Below are positions 33,540-46,289 of a DNA stretch of 64,000 bases, one piece after another. A model generated the notes under the pieces. The model saw only the letters and a list, made by a program, of their open reading frames with translations. It made no database searches and was not told the DNA's origin. How positions within the stretch are numbered: the stretch's first letter is position 1; each line of letters begins with the position of its first letter. Source of the DNA: Gnetum montanum. Its lineage: Eukaryota; Streptophyta; Gnetopsida; Gnetales; Gnetaceae. Where the stretch lies: NCBI GenBank assembly GCA_015680685.1, contig MNCI01029178.1, positions 54,504 through 118,503 of the forward strand, given 5' to 3'. A program made the position numbers and the translations under genes.

Positions 33540-33732
33540 GCTACGAACTTAAACTAGTAACATGGCTTACTAGGGCCTTAAACTAGTTTTATGGTCCATC
33601 ATGGCCTTAAACTAGCAACCTTGGTAACCTAGATACCTTGATTCTCACGTGACTTGTATGCATTGTAGCATTATAATATGCAATGGTGTTTTGTATCCTT
33701 TGTCAGTGCCTCTCAGGTCAATCCTCCAGGCA
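33540..33732 (+). other. Tat-X 3' untranslated region
   Basis: Three spaced AGGCCTTAAACTAGT-type repeats followed by a segment conserved with Tat-Y (GACTTGTATGCATTGTAGCA, CAATGGTGTTTTGTAT). No coding. Confidence 0.6.
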
Positions 33733-33750
33733 CCAACAAAGAGGGATCAT
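33733..33750 (+). promoter_or_regulatory. Tat-X polypurine tract
   Basis: CAACAAAGAGGGA precedes the LTR start TAAAACACC (33751, from TGAAACACC). The Tat-Y counterpart is AACAAATAGGGGCCTT at 50468-50483 on the minus strand. Confidence 0.6.
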
Positions 33751-34035
33751 TAAAACACCATAAAAATTTGCATGTTATAGTCAATCTTCATCATGTAGCT
33801 TTCACTCCATGAAACCTAAGGCAAAACATTATTGTAAATGAAAATATTATAACCCACAATGGGCATTTTCACATAATTTATACTTTTGGGGCTAAAAAAA
33901 AGCCTCATAAGTGGTCAAAGCCTCATTCCTTAACTAAAAAAAGTCACATAGTGTCTGTATTTGGGCTTGGGAGGGACGAGGTCAGAAATGCCTTTTGAAA
34001 TGTCAAAAAAGATAATTTGATAAGTTTTATGGGGG
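33751..34035 (+). repeat. Tat-X 3' LTR, left part (interrupted)
   Basis: It matches the first part of the Tat-Y LTR (from 50467 downward) until TTTTATGGGGG at 34035, where Athila-3 is inserted. The match resumes at 47212. The whole LTR would be about 1,567 bp, against 1,560 bp in Tat-Y. Confidence 0.82.
34031..34035. repeat. target-site duplication GGGGG, left copy of Athila-3
   Basis: GGGGG is repeated at 47207-47211. The uninterrupted Tat-Y LTR reads straight across this point, which supports the duplication. Confidence 0.8.
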
Positions 34036-34878
34036 TGATGAGTAGTGAGCACCCCTACACTCAACCATACGAATCACTAAGCGTTCACGTGCGATCTAAT
34101 TGAATTCCGTGAATTCTATGTCTTCTAGTACACTAGTCTCTAGGAAGTGAACTTGCCCTAATAGTCATTTTTTGTAAAGGTATGGTTAAGTATAATTGAG
34201 GCATATTATTTTATTATTTTTATGTTTTATATGTTGGGTTCTTAAGATAAAGGATTGAAGGAATGAAGTAATTCAATTATTAACTTAATCTAACTAACTA
34301 CACCTAACGAATTCTAACATAAACATCCATTCCCACTTTCTGTACACATCTTGAATAGTTTTGGCAATACTAAGTTACCAAACATTAAGCATTATTGATA
34401 TTACCAAGCACCAAGCATATGCTTGAAGTGGTCATACTTATGTGCTTAATTAATTGCTACTTAATCTAGCTTATTTTAGCCTAGTTGATTTTTTAATTAT
34501 TGAAAGAATTAAAGGAAATCATATAAAAAATTAAATCCATGAATAAATAATTAATCTATTTCCAAGTGTTTCAAGGTTTATTAAAAGGCTCATATTTATT
34601 GCCATTCACAGTATTGTGCTTAGGTATATTAGTTCTTGAATAAAGATCTATACACCTTTTGACTCCTACTATGAGCACTCAGAAAAATAGTTTAACTCTC
34701 AAATGAAAAAACTGCAAGAGATCTACTACAACAATGACAAGACATGCCATAAACCTAGTAGGTAAGTGCATATTTATAGAATTTATTATGGAGCTGTGTC
34801 AACGGGGCCTCATAAATGTAGAAAATGTTATGTTGATAAGGCAACACCATGTTAGTGGAACACTTTGACACTTCATGA
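34036..34878 (-). repeat. Athila-3 3' LTR
   Basis: The plus-strand left edge TGATGAGT is the complement of the LTR end ACTCATCA. The segment ACCCCTACACTCAACCATACG matches the Athila-1 LTR end reversed. Direct similarity to 46308-47206 runs along most of its length. The upper end is decayed (CTTCATGA). Confidence 0.85.
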
Positions 34879-34894
34879 TATTCTCACAATTGAA
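34879..34894 (-). promoter_or_regulatory. Athila-3 polypurine tract
   Basis: On the minus strand TTCAATTGTGAGAATA directly precedes the LTR and aligns with the Athila-1 tract TTCAGTCGTGGGGGTA; all four differences are transitions (three G-to-A and one C-to-T). Confidence 0.6.
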
Positions 34895-35089
34895 TCAAAA
34901 CTCTTTCTTGAGTTCCTTTACAAAATTAGAAAGGTATGGGATTATTGACTAACACTTGACACAACAAACTAACACAACAAAACTAAGTGCCTGAGTGTAG
35001 ACATCATTACAAAATTTGTGGTGTTCATGATACAAAATTGAACACCATGACATGACTAGTTAAACTGGATAGCACATCCTCTAATGGAA

Positions 35090-36480
35090 TGAAGGTGGTT
35101 GAGAAGATCAAACATTCCCAGGAAATGGAGGTTCCTAAGGCTCTGAAGGACCTTCACCAACTTTGGACATGCATGGTGGCTAAGAAGCCTATGGCTATCT
35201 TGCTGCAGGTACCTCTGGTAGAAGGTGAAAGGCATCCAGTAATGCCTTCATCTTTTTCTCCTTGCTCTAGGCATCCTTCGTAGTCCATGTGGCATCACCA
35301 ATGTGGGCTAAAATGGGGATATCCCATGGACAAGAGATTAATGGAAATAGCTCCTTGACATTGACAAACTAGGTAGCAAATTGTTCACATTCAATATCAA
35401 ATGTCCTGACTACATTTTATAGCTCATGGTAGTCATTGATTTTTTTGGCTAGGATCTCAACAACAGATCTTTGATTAGTATATTTTCCCTTGAGAACCTT
35501 GAGTTTATTGTTTGCCATTGCAAGCTTTTACTTGATGTCCTTGTGGTGCTTGAGCTTGGCCTCATACAATAGGTATGAGCTGGCCACCTACTTTTCTAGT
35601 TCTAACCATGGTTTTTTAGTAGTTAACATAATTAGGTTTGCGTATCAGAGGTTGGCAAGCTTCATATATTCAATCATCTCATCTATCTACAACTATGTTA
35701 GGAAAATTTCTATGTTATTGTATTGATCAATCCCATCCATGATGGGCTACCATAATTTGCATCCTTATTGAAGCTGTTGGAGGGTCTTATTCACCATTAC
35801 CTTCATCACTTAAATGTGTTTTTCATTTCTTTCCTTCTATAGGCCGACCTAGTCCCTGTAATGATTTTGAACTCTCTCAAATTTAAGAGCCTTTGATTTC
35901 TAGTTAGCTACTTCTATTATAGTCTTTTGGCAAAGGGCATGAACCTCCTCCATGGAGAGGTTTCTATTCTTGGCTACCAATCTCCTTAACTCTATATTTT
36001 CTCTAGCTAGTTGCCCCTACTATTAATGGATAAAATCAATCAATTATTATTTATGCACATCAACATTTCATAGGCGATGGTTTTCTATGATTAGCTACAA
36101 TTCTCATGGTAGGTCAGATCCAAGGACTTCTGAATTTTATGTTAGTGGCCTCTACAAAGGATCAATAAAAAACCACTGTCTCCATCACATCCTCAACTCC
36201 TTTCAACTTGGTATGAAGCTGTTCAAGAGCTTCATTTTTTATTTTTGTTAGGTTGAGAAATGTAGTGTTAGCAATATGGGCTCTTAGTTCAGCAACTTCT
36301 ATAGCCAAGCATTCATTTAGCTCCTTAGCTATTTCAAGTTATCCTTCCAAAATAATATTCTTGCCCCTTACCTCTAGCAACTCTAACTGGGTTGTAGTTA
36401 TACTATCTAGAAGGTCAAAGATATTTGAAAGTGATTTCCTTATTCCTTCTAGTCAGTCCAGTAATTTTTCAGGATAAGTT
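35090..36480 (-). pseudogene. Athila-3 third ORF, coiled-coil part, broken
   Basis: On the minus strand, blocks rich in Lys, Glu, Leu and Gln are readable between stops. Examples are LRRLVAKNRNLSMEEVHAL, KSKALKFERVQNHYRD and VMKVMVNKTLQQLQ (about 35700-36010). The heptad-like pattern suggests a coiled coil. A similar block occurs on the plus strand at 59800-60430. It lies where Athila elements have an extra ORF after pol. The function is unknown. Confidence 0.45.
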
Positions 36481-36979
36481 ATGCTTAGTTTGCTGCTTAT
36501 GGCCCTTGTGGACATCTACACATTCTTAAGTGTAGTGACGTCTAGTATAGACATCATAGTTACATTAAGTGTCTTGGCTATTCTGTCAACAACCACCTCT
36601 ATTGTTGTTTCTTGCTCTTGATTCTACATCACCAATACTATAGCCTTCTCACCCTTCTCCAAGTGTACCAAAAAGGTCATGACATTCCTAGAAATCTCTA
36701 AAATTTTTTGTATTTTGAGAGAGATACCATTACCTCTTTGGTGCTAGGATTTGACTTTGCAGATAACTATATTCGTTGGGCCAAGAAAATGTACCTAGGT
36801 TCCCACATTAGGATTACTATTTGGGCCATCTAAGTTAGGTGACTCATCATAGGTTGGTACATAGATGGGTCTCCACCACTCGTGCTTGTTTCTCTTGCTC
36901 ACTCAAGAGCCATTCTTAGTACTCATGTAACCATTGGGATGTTATAGTGACATCTGACACTATTTTCTAAGTGGCATGT

Positions 36980-37668
36980 GGAGGTGGTGGCTACAGCTCC
37001 TCTTCTTGGATTATTATAGGAGTTTTGTCCTTCATCATCTTTGCCCAATTAGTGGTCAAAGTATGTTGAAAAACATCATTAGTTTAGCAAGCTACTCCTC
37101 CTCTTTAACATAGTTTTCTAATGAGGCATGGAAAGGGAAGTTCCTTCCTTACATGTTCATTCTCCTTGACCCACTTCTCTATCTTTAGATATATTAGCTA
37201 TGAAATGTTGATCAGGAATCTTCTATTTAGAGCGGCACACACATATGTAAAAAAGGTAATGATCTTACTAGACATCACCATGGGGTTTAAGTGAAAGCTC
37301 TTAGTCTTGTAATAGATTCTTTTTGTGGGTGCGAGCACTCTGTACTCCTTGCAGTTGACACCATAGCATCATTAAACCCATTCCCTTTTCATGCTAGGAT
37401 CCACCTGCATGAGAATCTCGATCAGATTTGTCCTAATTTCAAGCAGCCTAAGTGCCTCTGTAATGGCTTGCACCAAGTTGGACATTGAAATGTTCTTGAT
37501 CTTGACCATTGAATTGGATTGTTTATTGCTCCAAAATAGAAACATCTCTCCCATGTACCACTTCCCATTGGAAGTAATAATTGGCCACACGGGAGAGGTC
37601 TTTAGTTGGTCATTTATCTCTTTAGGTGCTTGCTCCAAGAAATTGGCGAAGTTTAATTCTTGGAGCAC
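36980..37668 (-). pseudogene. Athila-3 third ORF, globular part
   Basis: A 98-codon open piece (37372-37668) reads PVWPIITSNGKWYMGEMFLF and ISMSNLVQAITEALRL. After frame breaks it is followed by FFTYVCAALNRRF and KELPFPCLIRKLC (about 37130-37200). The LPFPCLI..LC form is reminiscent of the conserved box in the plant-retroelement ORF found after Athila-type pol. The role is not known; the term env-like is often used without proof. Confidence 0.5.
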
Positions 37669-37989
37669 TATCTTTTATACCTCCCTTGATTTGATTTGGT
37701 TTATGCATACTTCTATTAAGGATACCTCAAGGTTTGCTTCTTGAGTTGGTGCCTCATCTTAGTGAGAATGCTATATTACTACCACCTATTTTGGAATCTA
37801 ATGAATAGACTCCACTTTAGCCTCTTCCCTAAGAGGTCCCATAGTATGGATTGCAATTGGTTCTTTGTGGGCCTATTCTTGGCCTCTTCCCTAAGAGGTC
37901 CCATAGCATGGGTTGAGATGGTCCTCCTTCCTATGTGTGTTTATCTTTTGGTGCCATCTACAATCACAACACATCCATGGATTAGTAGA

Positions 37990-38500
37990 TATAATGTATA
38001 ACTTAAAATATTTGGATACCTTATCTTGTTAATTAGTTACACTTGGCTATGGTTAGACCATGGTAGATTGATTATTTTATTAATTTTTATTGTAAGTGTT
38101 ACCAAAGCTCGTTGGAAGGGTTTAACTCCTATAATTTGGTGTTTTAATATTGATTCCTTAGTTAAACCTTTGTGGGAGTTAGAAAAATGTCAAAAACTTT
38201 TCTATCAAAAATGGCATGTTTATGGCCCCCATGACTAAGAGCTTACCTCTAAGAGCTAAAAAGTCAAAGAAAAGAGTGATTTGGATAAATGGTTAGGAAA
38301 TTATGGGCTTTGGAAGGTTCTAAGCTCTAAAAACTACAAAAACTCCTTAGGAGTTTGAGAGCAAATGTGAAAATTTCTAAACACTTGATGCATATATATA
38401 GGATTTTTGCATTGCATCAATGGGGCCATGTATATGGGGCTACGTATATGCATGGGCTTTGTCGACAAGGCCCCATTTATGGGGTTCCTAAATGAATTTT
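37990..38500 (-). repeat. promoter-like block inside Athila-3
   Basis: On the minus strand CCTATATATATGCATC (38389-38404) is a TATA-like sequence, preceded by GGGGCC/GGCCCC inverted motifs and TTGTCGACAA. The motif set resembles Athila LTR U3 and the Athila-2 block at 24550-24630. It could be a fossil LTR piece or an internal promoter for the third ORF. Confidence 0.35.
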
Positions 38501-40024
38501 TCAAAGTTGAATATGTTAAAAAAAAGTACAAGAAATTTTTGAATGAATTTGGGGTTTATGGTATCCCAAAAACAACAAGAATATGATGAAATCATTGAAG
38601 AGGATCTTTGAAAGCTCAAAAATTCAAAAATTTGATGGAGAATATGTGAATTGAAGAAAATACTTGAAGGAGCACAAGGTTGGATGCAGAAGATAGATGC
38701 AGGAAAGATTTTGATTGTCATAATGCCTAAGGATAAGGTTCTTAATGAACCTAACCAAGAGATATGCAAGTAGGTCCTTCCCTTAGCAAGCACATGCCTT
38801 GTTTACCCTTGCATAACCTCAATCCAAGGACTCTATGGGCCCTAGAGGTGATTAATGGTTTATGAAAGTTAAGGACCAAAACCTTGAAGATTCTACCAAA
38901 GAATTCAAGTATATCAAAAAAAGACACTAAATAAAAACATGGACACCAACAATGAGGTGATTTATAAGTAACATGAATGGATGATGAAGAAGGTGGAAGG
39001 AAGTTCCAAATTGAGGTCATAAGAAGTCCCTTGTGGATTTGTGATTAACTAACCTAAGAAGATTCATCCTTAGTCCAAACCAAAACCAATCACTTAAAGT
39101 GACTTTGCATCACCACTACAAGATTGATCCATCCCTTTAGAACACAAGAGTGCTTCCATAGAACAACCATCATTTCTTAAAGAGAAGAAAAGAGAAGTAG
39201 GAAGTGAGAGAGGGCCTTAGTTAAAGGGAACCTTCAGGCATAGGTAACATGTCTTTCTAGTCACATAACTAGTGCTTGTAGCCCATTTATTTGTCTAAGC
39301 AATGTGCTTTGAATTTCTACCAATTTTTTTATTTTTTTTGTTTGATTATTTATTTTTATTTTTGAAATTTTTGGATGGGAACCACACTATGCAAAAACTT
39401 ATTTAACTTCTTGTTATTGGTCAACATGAAATGATAAAAAATCCATGAAAACACTCATGCACCCAAGTAAGCAGAAGAATATAAAGAGTATTGAGTTCCC
39501 TTGAAGTCACATCCTATGCAAACCTTTGAATCCTTCCTAATTTCGGAAACCACTAAGGTCATAAATTTATTAAAAGTGTATTTAATGAAAGGGACCTCAT
39601 ATTCCCAAAATGAGAAAAACCATATATTTTTGTAAGTGGGTAAATGTTGTCGCCTCACTGCTTGTTCCATGAAAATGAAACCATGTCTTAGCCATTAGTA
39701 CAAAAATTCAAAAATAGAAACTAGACATTAGTAAACAAAAATATTAAGTGCAAACCACCATTAGCAACAACTACAACACCACTATCCTATTGACACAAAA
39801 CACATTTATTAACAAAAATTAGAAAATCACACTATAATGAAGTAAAATATATAAGAAAGTTTAAAATACTCAAGAAATATTTAAATGTACTAATGATGGT
39901 GTAAAACAAAAAATGGTGTAAAATAGGAAAAAATTTTAAAATAAAAAAGGTGTAAAATAAATAATTTGCAAAAACAAAAATGTGTAAAACCAAAAATAGA
40001 AAAACCGATAAGCCATGTATATGA
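38500..40024 (-). other. Athila-3 post-pol untranslated region
   Basis: Corresponds to 23036-24549 of Athila-2 in reverse. It is AT-rich with runs of A on the plus strand, and no conserved coding. The hydrophobic minus-strand ORF at 39832-40167 starts with the end of pol and then reads T-rich sequence. Confidence 0.6.
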
Positions 40025-41130
40025 TTAGCATGGATGGCCATCTTCCCCATAACTATGTTGGAAGGAGAAGATGTGAAAAATTGAGTGAGGTTGTCCATCC
40101 ATTGAGGCCTTTCTTCCATTGGCTTGCATGGGTTCATGGAAAGGTTTGACTTGTTGCATGTTGACAAGCTGCTTTCTGTCTAGGCTCCCAGGTTTGTATC
40201 TGATCATGGCCCAAGAAGGAAAGGTTTCATAAATGATCTAAAGCCCTTTCCACAACATTTGGAACTTAGTTCATTGAGGTACATGTGTGGGGTTCTAATA
40301 TAGAATCTTATCTCCTAGTTGAGATTTCTCTTTCTATATTCTAAGGTCATGGCACTTTTTGTTGAATGCCTTGTGCACTTCATTCAAGGATAGGACTACT
40401 AATCAATTTTCATCTAGTACATTCAAGTTGATTAATCTTTCTTTTTGTGCTAGGCTAAGATTAAGGTCTAAGTCATAGGCTATTGAAAGTGTATGGAGCT
40501 TGGATTGGATACATAGAGTGGGTGATTTCTCATACACTAGCTCATAGGAAAAGTAGCTTATAGAAAGTTTCCATGTTGAGCGATATGCCTAAAGGAAACT
40601 ATTTAATTTTGTGCTCCAGTCTCTCCTATATTTGCTAATAGTTCTTGTTAAGATCTTTATAATCTCCCTATTGGTAACTTCTTCTTAACCATTGAATTGG
40701 GGGTGGTAGGGTGTTCTTAATTTATGTTCAACCCCCCAACCATTGCATAAGCTTATGAAAAGTAGCACCTATAAAATGGGTTCCATTATTAGAAATTAGT
40801 GCATGTGGCACCCAAAACCTATTCACAACATTTTTTTATATAAACCATGTAACAGTAAATGATGTACAATTAATTATAGCTGTTGCTTCTGCCCATTTTG
40901 TGCAATAATCAATTGCAATGATTATATATGTCTTCCCATTTGACATGGGTATGATGGAACCCATGAAGTTGATGCCTCATATGTCGAAGGATTTTAGTGG
41001 TTGAATCCACTATTAAGGACCCTCCATTCATTGGTTATCCCACCATCTTGTTGATAGTGTTCACAAGAGTGAACAAATTGGTGGATGTCCCTAAAGATGG
41101 TTGGCCAATAATACCCTATCATTAGAATCT
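40025..41130 (-). pseudogene. Athila-3 integrase and pol C-terminus, broken
   Basis: The catalytic core reads SIIPMSNGKTYIIIAIDYCT and WAEATAIINCTSF, then ALISNNGTHFIGATF with the second Asp changed to Asn. The first catalytic position reads INF in place of IDF. The end is an open piece at 40025-40207 (YKPGSLDRKQLVNMQ). The order after RNase H is as in Athila-2. Confidence 0.75.
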
Positions 41131-41469
41131 TAATGGTCATGCATCTTCTAGCATAGTGGCTCCCATAAGGACCCTCATAAGCATCCTAGAGAATGTATAG
41201 TTGATCAGCATTAGGTACATACCAACAAACTAGGCCATTGACATACACCTTATAAAGGTGTCCATTGATTTCCATGATGTGTTTGGCCTAATGAAGAAAC
41301 TATTGTTTCTTCCTGCAGTCTAAATCTTGTGGCATCTCTTGAGTGAGAATATAAGTGAGAATGCCATCATACCATTTTGATTCTATGGGCATTTGTTCAT
41401 TTATTACACAAGCAAAGAGGATTTTATCAAGAAATTAGCTATAAAGCAAGCTTTCCTCCTCTTTTTCAT

Positions 41470-42720
41470 CCCATCATAGCTAAGAGAGATGGTCAGAAAC
41501 CACATTCTTAGTCCCCTTTCAATTTACCATCATAAGATTAAATTCCTACAAGATCACCAATCACCATATGACACAAGGGCTCACCATTAGCTTGTTCACT
41601 AGCACTGTGGTCATTGTGCACAAACAATTTATATCTAAGCACACAATGCTTGAACTTTTTTAGAGCATACAACACCATTATTAGTTCTTTCTTTGTTACA
41701 TTCTAATTGATCTATGTACCCACAATGCTTTGGAATGCACAATGGATATAATATGGATTTTTTATTATCCAACTACATAAGCATGACTCCAAAGGCATAA
41801 TTAGATGCATTTTTCATGATATGAAATAGTCTAGACTAGCTAAGTGCTCATAAAATTAGAGTCTCTATGAGATCTTGCTTGAGGCTCTAGCATGCATTTT
41901 TACATTTCTTGGTTGAGATAAATGGAGCATCTTACTTTGTAAGCTTGAGCAATGGTTTTGTAACCTTAGAGAAATTCTCTATGAATTGTCGATAGTAGCC
42001 AATGTGTCTAAGGAATGACCAAACATTTTTAATGATTTTTAGCTGGCAAGATATTACTTGGATGACCCTTATCATTTTAGGGTCCATCTCAATCCCTACT
42101 TAAGAAATTTTGTGTTCCAATACAATGGCCTCCTAGACCATCAAATGGCTCTTCTGCTAATTGAATCAGAGATGTGTCTCCACATACCTTTAAAGCACTT
42201 GATCAAGGTGGCCTAAGGCTTGCTCAAAGGTAGCACCATAGGTGGAGAAGTCATCCATGAATAATTTCATCCCACAATTAATTTGTTACTAAAAAATGCT
42301 AAGGACCAAGCATTGGAATGTTACAAGAGCATTGCATAGACTAAAAGGCATCTTTCGATATGCACAAGTCTCCTAGGAACTAGAGAGTGTTGTTTTAACT
42401 TGATCCTCTAGCATGATCTAGATTTGGTTATAGTCACTATAACCATCCATAAAACTATAATAACAATGCCCATATCTAGTTTCTAACACTTGAAACACAA
42501 ATGAAAATGGAAAGTGATCTCTAAATGTTGTCATATTCAACAACCAAAAGTCGATATAGATCCACCACTTGTCACCTTTCTTTAGCACAATCACAAATGG
42601 ACTAACCCACTCACTATCTGCAATGGGATAGATAAATCCTACCTTGAGGAGTTGTTCAAGTTCCTCTTTAACTATCTACTTTAATTTGGGATGCAACCAC
42701 CATTGCAACTATCTCTTTGG
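41470..42720 (-). pseudogene. Athila-3 reverse transcriptase and RNase H, broken
   Basis: The RT (about 41960-42720) includes YRKMPFSLCNALVTFQCLVL and an intact FMDD box (complement of 42250-42261). The FLGH-type connection block stands near 41990. RNase H follows (about 41470-41900), with the motif for an Asn/Asp-Tyr-Ala-Phe-type first block near 41790. In-frame stops are frequent. Confidence 0.78.
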
Positions 42721-43289
42721 CTTCATGGCTAAATTAGGATGAATCTCTGTGAGTTTAGGATATGACCAAGCAAAATTTATTGACCATTTGTTGACCACCT
42801 TCAACAACATCTATTTCTATTTAGGAGCAAAATTGACATTGATGATTACTAGCTTACCATTTTTCAAAAATGCATACTCCATGTTAGTAGGTATAGTTTT
42901 CAACTTTAAGGGCTCTTATTTAAAATTTTTTAGGATTTCCAACTCTTCCCAATTGGTATCATCATTTACATTATCAAATATTTGGTAATGAACTTACTCT
43001 AGTTTATACATGCCTTCAACATAGGCACATGTTAGGCTCTTAGTTGATTCCATGCAAAGTGTGTTACTTTTAAAATTAGCTATCAACTACTAGGTGCCCT
43101 TCTATTTTATGGCTACTGTGTACAAGCACCTTTGAATTTTAGATTCATTTGCATATTATCTACAATCTTTGATGAATGTGCTCTTGACAAACTAGAGTTT
43201 TTACACACAATTACATCCAATAGCATTGTATGTGATGCATGGAACTTGCTTCTTCTTGATCCTTCCAAATTCATACTTCTTAGAAATTT

Positions 43290-43780
43290 CTAAGGAGAGA
43301 TCTTTGATTTCCATTCACATCAACAGTGTTCAACCATGCCCTTTCCATAATAATTAGGAAGTCTTCCTTGTAGTTGTTAACCTTGATCACCAAAAATTGG
43401 TAGGATAGGACCACCCACAAATAGTGATCATAATGTCCTCCACATGTTCCAAAGGAACTATGATTGACTAGTCTAACAATTCTAGATGGATATTGCTCTT
43501 CTTGAGATGTGGTAGGTTACATGCTTTGTACATGTCATGGAGAATTAGATTGACACTGACACTTTAATCAAGAAGGACCTTGCATGGCTCATGTCTAGTA
43601 ATCTATAAGTAGATGAAAAGAATTTTAGGGTCAAATCTTTTCTTAGGAAGGTTGCCAGCCTTGATCTAATTAGATATAGCATGGGTTAACATAATAGTGT
43701 GGATCTTAGGAGGAATTTAGTTTGAAGGACTCTTGAAATGATTTGATGTAAATAATGATGGAGAGATAGGGTAGCCAACC
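43290..43780 (-). pseudogene. Athila-3 aspartic protease, broken
   Basis: Minus-strand blocks SVNLILHDMYKACNL, LKKSNIHLELLD and KEDFLIIMERA correspond to the Athila-2 protease (VNLISQEMYK, LKKSNIRLELID, GDFPIIMGRA). The active-site region around Asp is damaged by a stop. Confidence 0.68.
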
Positions 43781-44262
43781 ACATTAGTTTATGAGGAATT
43801 TGTAAGACCTTTGAATTGGAAGAGTGGTAATTCTGGGGATCTAGGTTCTAAACCATTCGATTGGAAAGCCAGTTGTAAGTTAAAAACCCTAGTAGCATTA
43901 TGATGTTGTGATTATGGTGGAATTTCACCCTACATAAATGAAATAGGAGGTAATTGGGTGTAGGGTGGAGGCACATGTGCTAAAAGATGAGAAGGGTGAT
44001 AGGGATATGAGGTTTCCCTTCTAGTAGATGGAGAATGAGTTCTGTGATACTCTAGAGGATAGTAGTGATGATGAAAAGAAACATGACTAAAAGAGTCATG
44101 TGGAGAACTTGGTTGGTAAACATAGTACCCATATGGATCTAGCTACCTATAAGGGTACTACTGCCTTGGTGGTGACATCCCCCATGATTGTGGGTGTTGC
44201 CATTGTTGGTATTATTCATATGGCTATGATGGAGCTCCACTTGGATAATAAGCTGCTTATTA

Positions 44263-45660
44263 CTAGTGGAATTTCCTTGGATTTCCTTGAGGATAATGTA
44301 ATCTTCTAAGTTCTTGCCTTCTTGCCATTCTAGGATTTACTTCATATATCTTAGACTTCGACAAGTGTGACATGATAGGAAAATATCCTTTAGAATGTTT
44401 GTATTGGCAGATGTGACATCCGCCATCATCATCTGATTTTATCTCCACACCTTCTTCTATTGCACCAAATTTACCCTTACCCTTTTGTTAGGCACATTCA
44501 ACTTCTTTTTGCCTCCTACGATTACAGTCACTACTCTACTCTCTTAACTCTTCTACAATCTTTAGAGTAGCTTGGAATTTTTCATCCAATGAATCCCACA
44601 TTTTATCAACCTTCTCCAAAATTGTAGACATAAAATTTTGGATTGATAAGATCTTTTTGTTCACCACTTCATTAAGTGGTGACTCCTCCTTATTGCTGTA
44701 AAATCAAACCTCTCTTTTTCTAATGGAAGGATTCCTATTATATTCCTTAGAAATTTCCCATTTCCTTAGCTCTTCTTCTTCTTTTGGTACCTACTATATT
44801 AGCCTTTGGATCTAATGGACTCTAAATTCTAATAGTATTCCTTAGGAATAAACCAAAAGAGTTATTCTAATATCTTATATGAGTTCATCTATGATGTGGT
44901 GAAGTTATTTTTGCTGAAAATATCCATGGCCAAGGCATCCATGTATGAGAAAATAGTATCTACCCGTGGTGGCATTCAAGGGTTCATGTATTCCTTTCAT
45001 CCTTGGATCTTCCTTCTCATATTGGACATCCAGGAGTACATTTAATACTTATCATTGAATAGTTCAAGTATCATACTCTATCTACAGATTGGATTTGGCT
45101 CCAAGAATCAATACCAACTTTGGACTTTCTTGATGAGTGTCTTGGGAAATAGCTTTAATTTTTGCTAATAATTTTCAATATTTTGTAAGACACAAGCATC
45201 ATGAAAGAATTGAATATATGTTTGTAGATTAGAGTTATATCCCCCCCCCCCCTCTCAAATCTAAGGATATTATTCATGTCAAGTCACTTGATCTGACTTT
45301 CTTTCACATGTATCATTGGAATTTTCACTACCTCTATGATATTCAACATATTTTGAGTTTCCAACAAAGGCTCATCATCATCATTATTTCAATGATGCCT
45401 ATGATCTCCTCTAGTACCCCTTCATTTATGGTAGGCCTAGTGGTCATTATTGTTCCATAGTTCACCTTCCTTATAGTTGTCCTTTTGGTAGCATTTGTCA
45501 AAAATAGAAAAGAAAGAAGAAAATGCAAATGAAGAGGACAAAGAAGGAGGAGGATTACCACCACCATGATGTCTGCCACCTTCTCTATGCTTATCATGAC
45601 CATGTTTATTAGCTTTCTTATCATCTTGATGTTTGCCCAAGCACCTTCTTGGACTTCCAC
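44263..45660 (-). pseudogene. Athila-3 gag, broken
   Basis: A His/Ser-rich N-terminal region (open at 45437-45640, HREGGRHHGGGNPPPSLSS) is followed by the core FFHDACVLQNIENY, LKLFPKTLIKK and FNDKY (about 44850-45200). The zinc knuckle CHICQYKHSKGY lies at about 44379-44416 (last Cys to Tyr). The knuckle lies in an open piece at 44263-44448. Confidence 0.75.
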
Positions 45661-46289
45661 TTTTTCCTAAACCCAGATTATTGATAGTGGGCTACAACTT
45701 TAGGTTCAAGCCCCCATCACCAATATCAATGAGTGGAGAATCTTCATGTTGAGAATTCGTAGAGGGAGGATCCTCATTATTGTTTTAGTTAAGTAGGAAC
45801 AAGGGTTTGGTAAATTGTTTCCCCTTCATAGCCTCATGGTGATTCTCTTGGTGTCGATCTCTCTTGCATTTTGTTTCAATGGGATGGTAGTCTTGGTAGT
45901 CATAGTCATGCACAATGTACTCTTCTTGAAGATCCTAGATGTCCAGCCTTCTAAGAGTTTGGGACAACATCCTAGGCATAAGTTAATTGGAAGGCATTAC
46001 AATGTTACGCTTCATATGTTGCCACTACAGTTATTCATCCTGGTGCAAGATGAAGGTGAAGTCAAGCACATACCCATCTGGATGAGTATATACCACCTTG
46101 CATTCCTGAGGCACTAGTAGTTTAGTATCATCGCACTTGTGAGAAGAAGAAATTTTTCAATAAAAATAATTTATCATTGTGCTTAAATTATTATAATCAT
46201 TTTTATAATGATTTTGACCTTAGGGTTCATCCAACGATGTTAATGATTTTCACTATACCTAGATAGCATATGTTTCAAACAAAAATAAT

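Larger units (their letters stand above)
28113..34030 (+). mobile_element. Tat-X, Ty3/gypsy Tat-lineage element (main part)
   Basis: A leader of hairpin modules, then pol with RT, RNase H, a second (archaeal-type) RNase H and integrase, then a PPT and the first 280 bp of the 3' LTR. The remainder of the LTR continues at 47212-48493, on the other side of Athila-3. The double RNase H is the mark of the Tat lineage. Gag and protease are not present. The 5' end is lost at 28113. Confidence 0.83.

Noticed and set aside
36253-36477. plus-strand ORF in Athila-3
   Set aside because: Antisense shadow of the coiled-coil part of the minus-strand third ORF.
39832-40167. minus-strand ORF with membrane-like C-terminus
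   Set aside because: It starts inside the end of pol in another frame and then reads T-rich untranslated sequence.
45241-45252. poly-C run (also at 48171-48180 and 55224-55232) as a functional motif
   Set aside because: They lie in unrelated element parts and look like slippage-prone homopolymers or sequencing artefacts.
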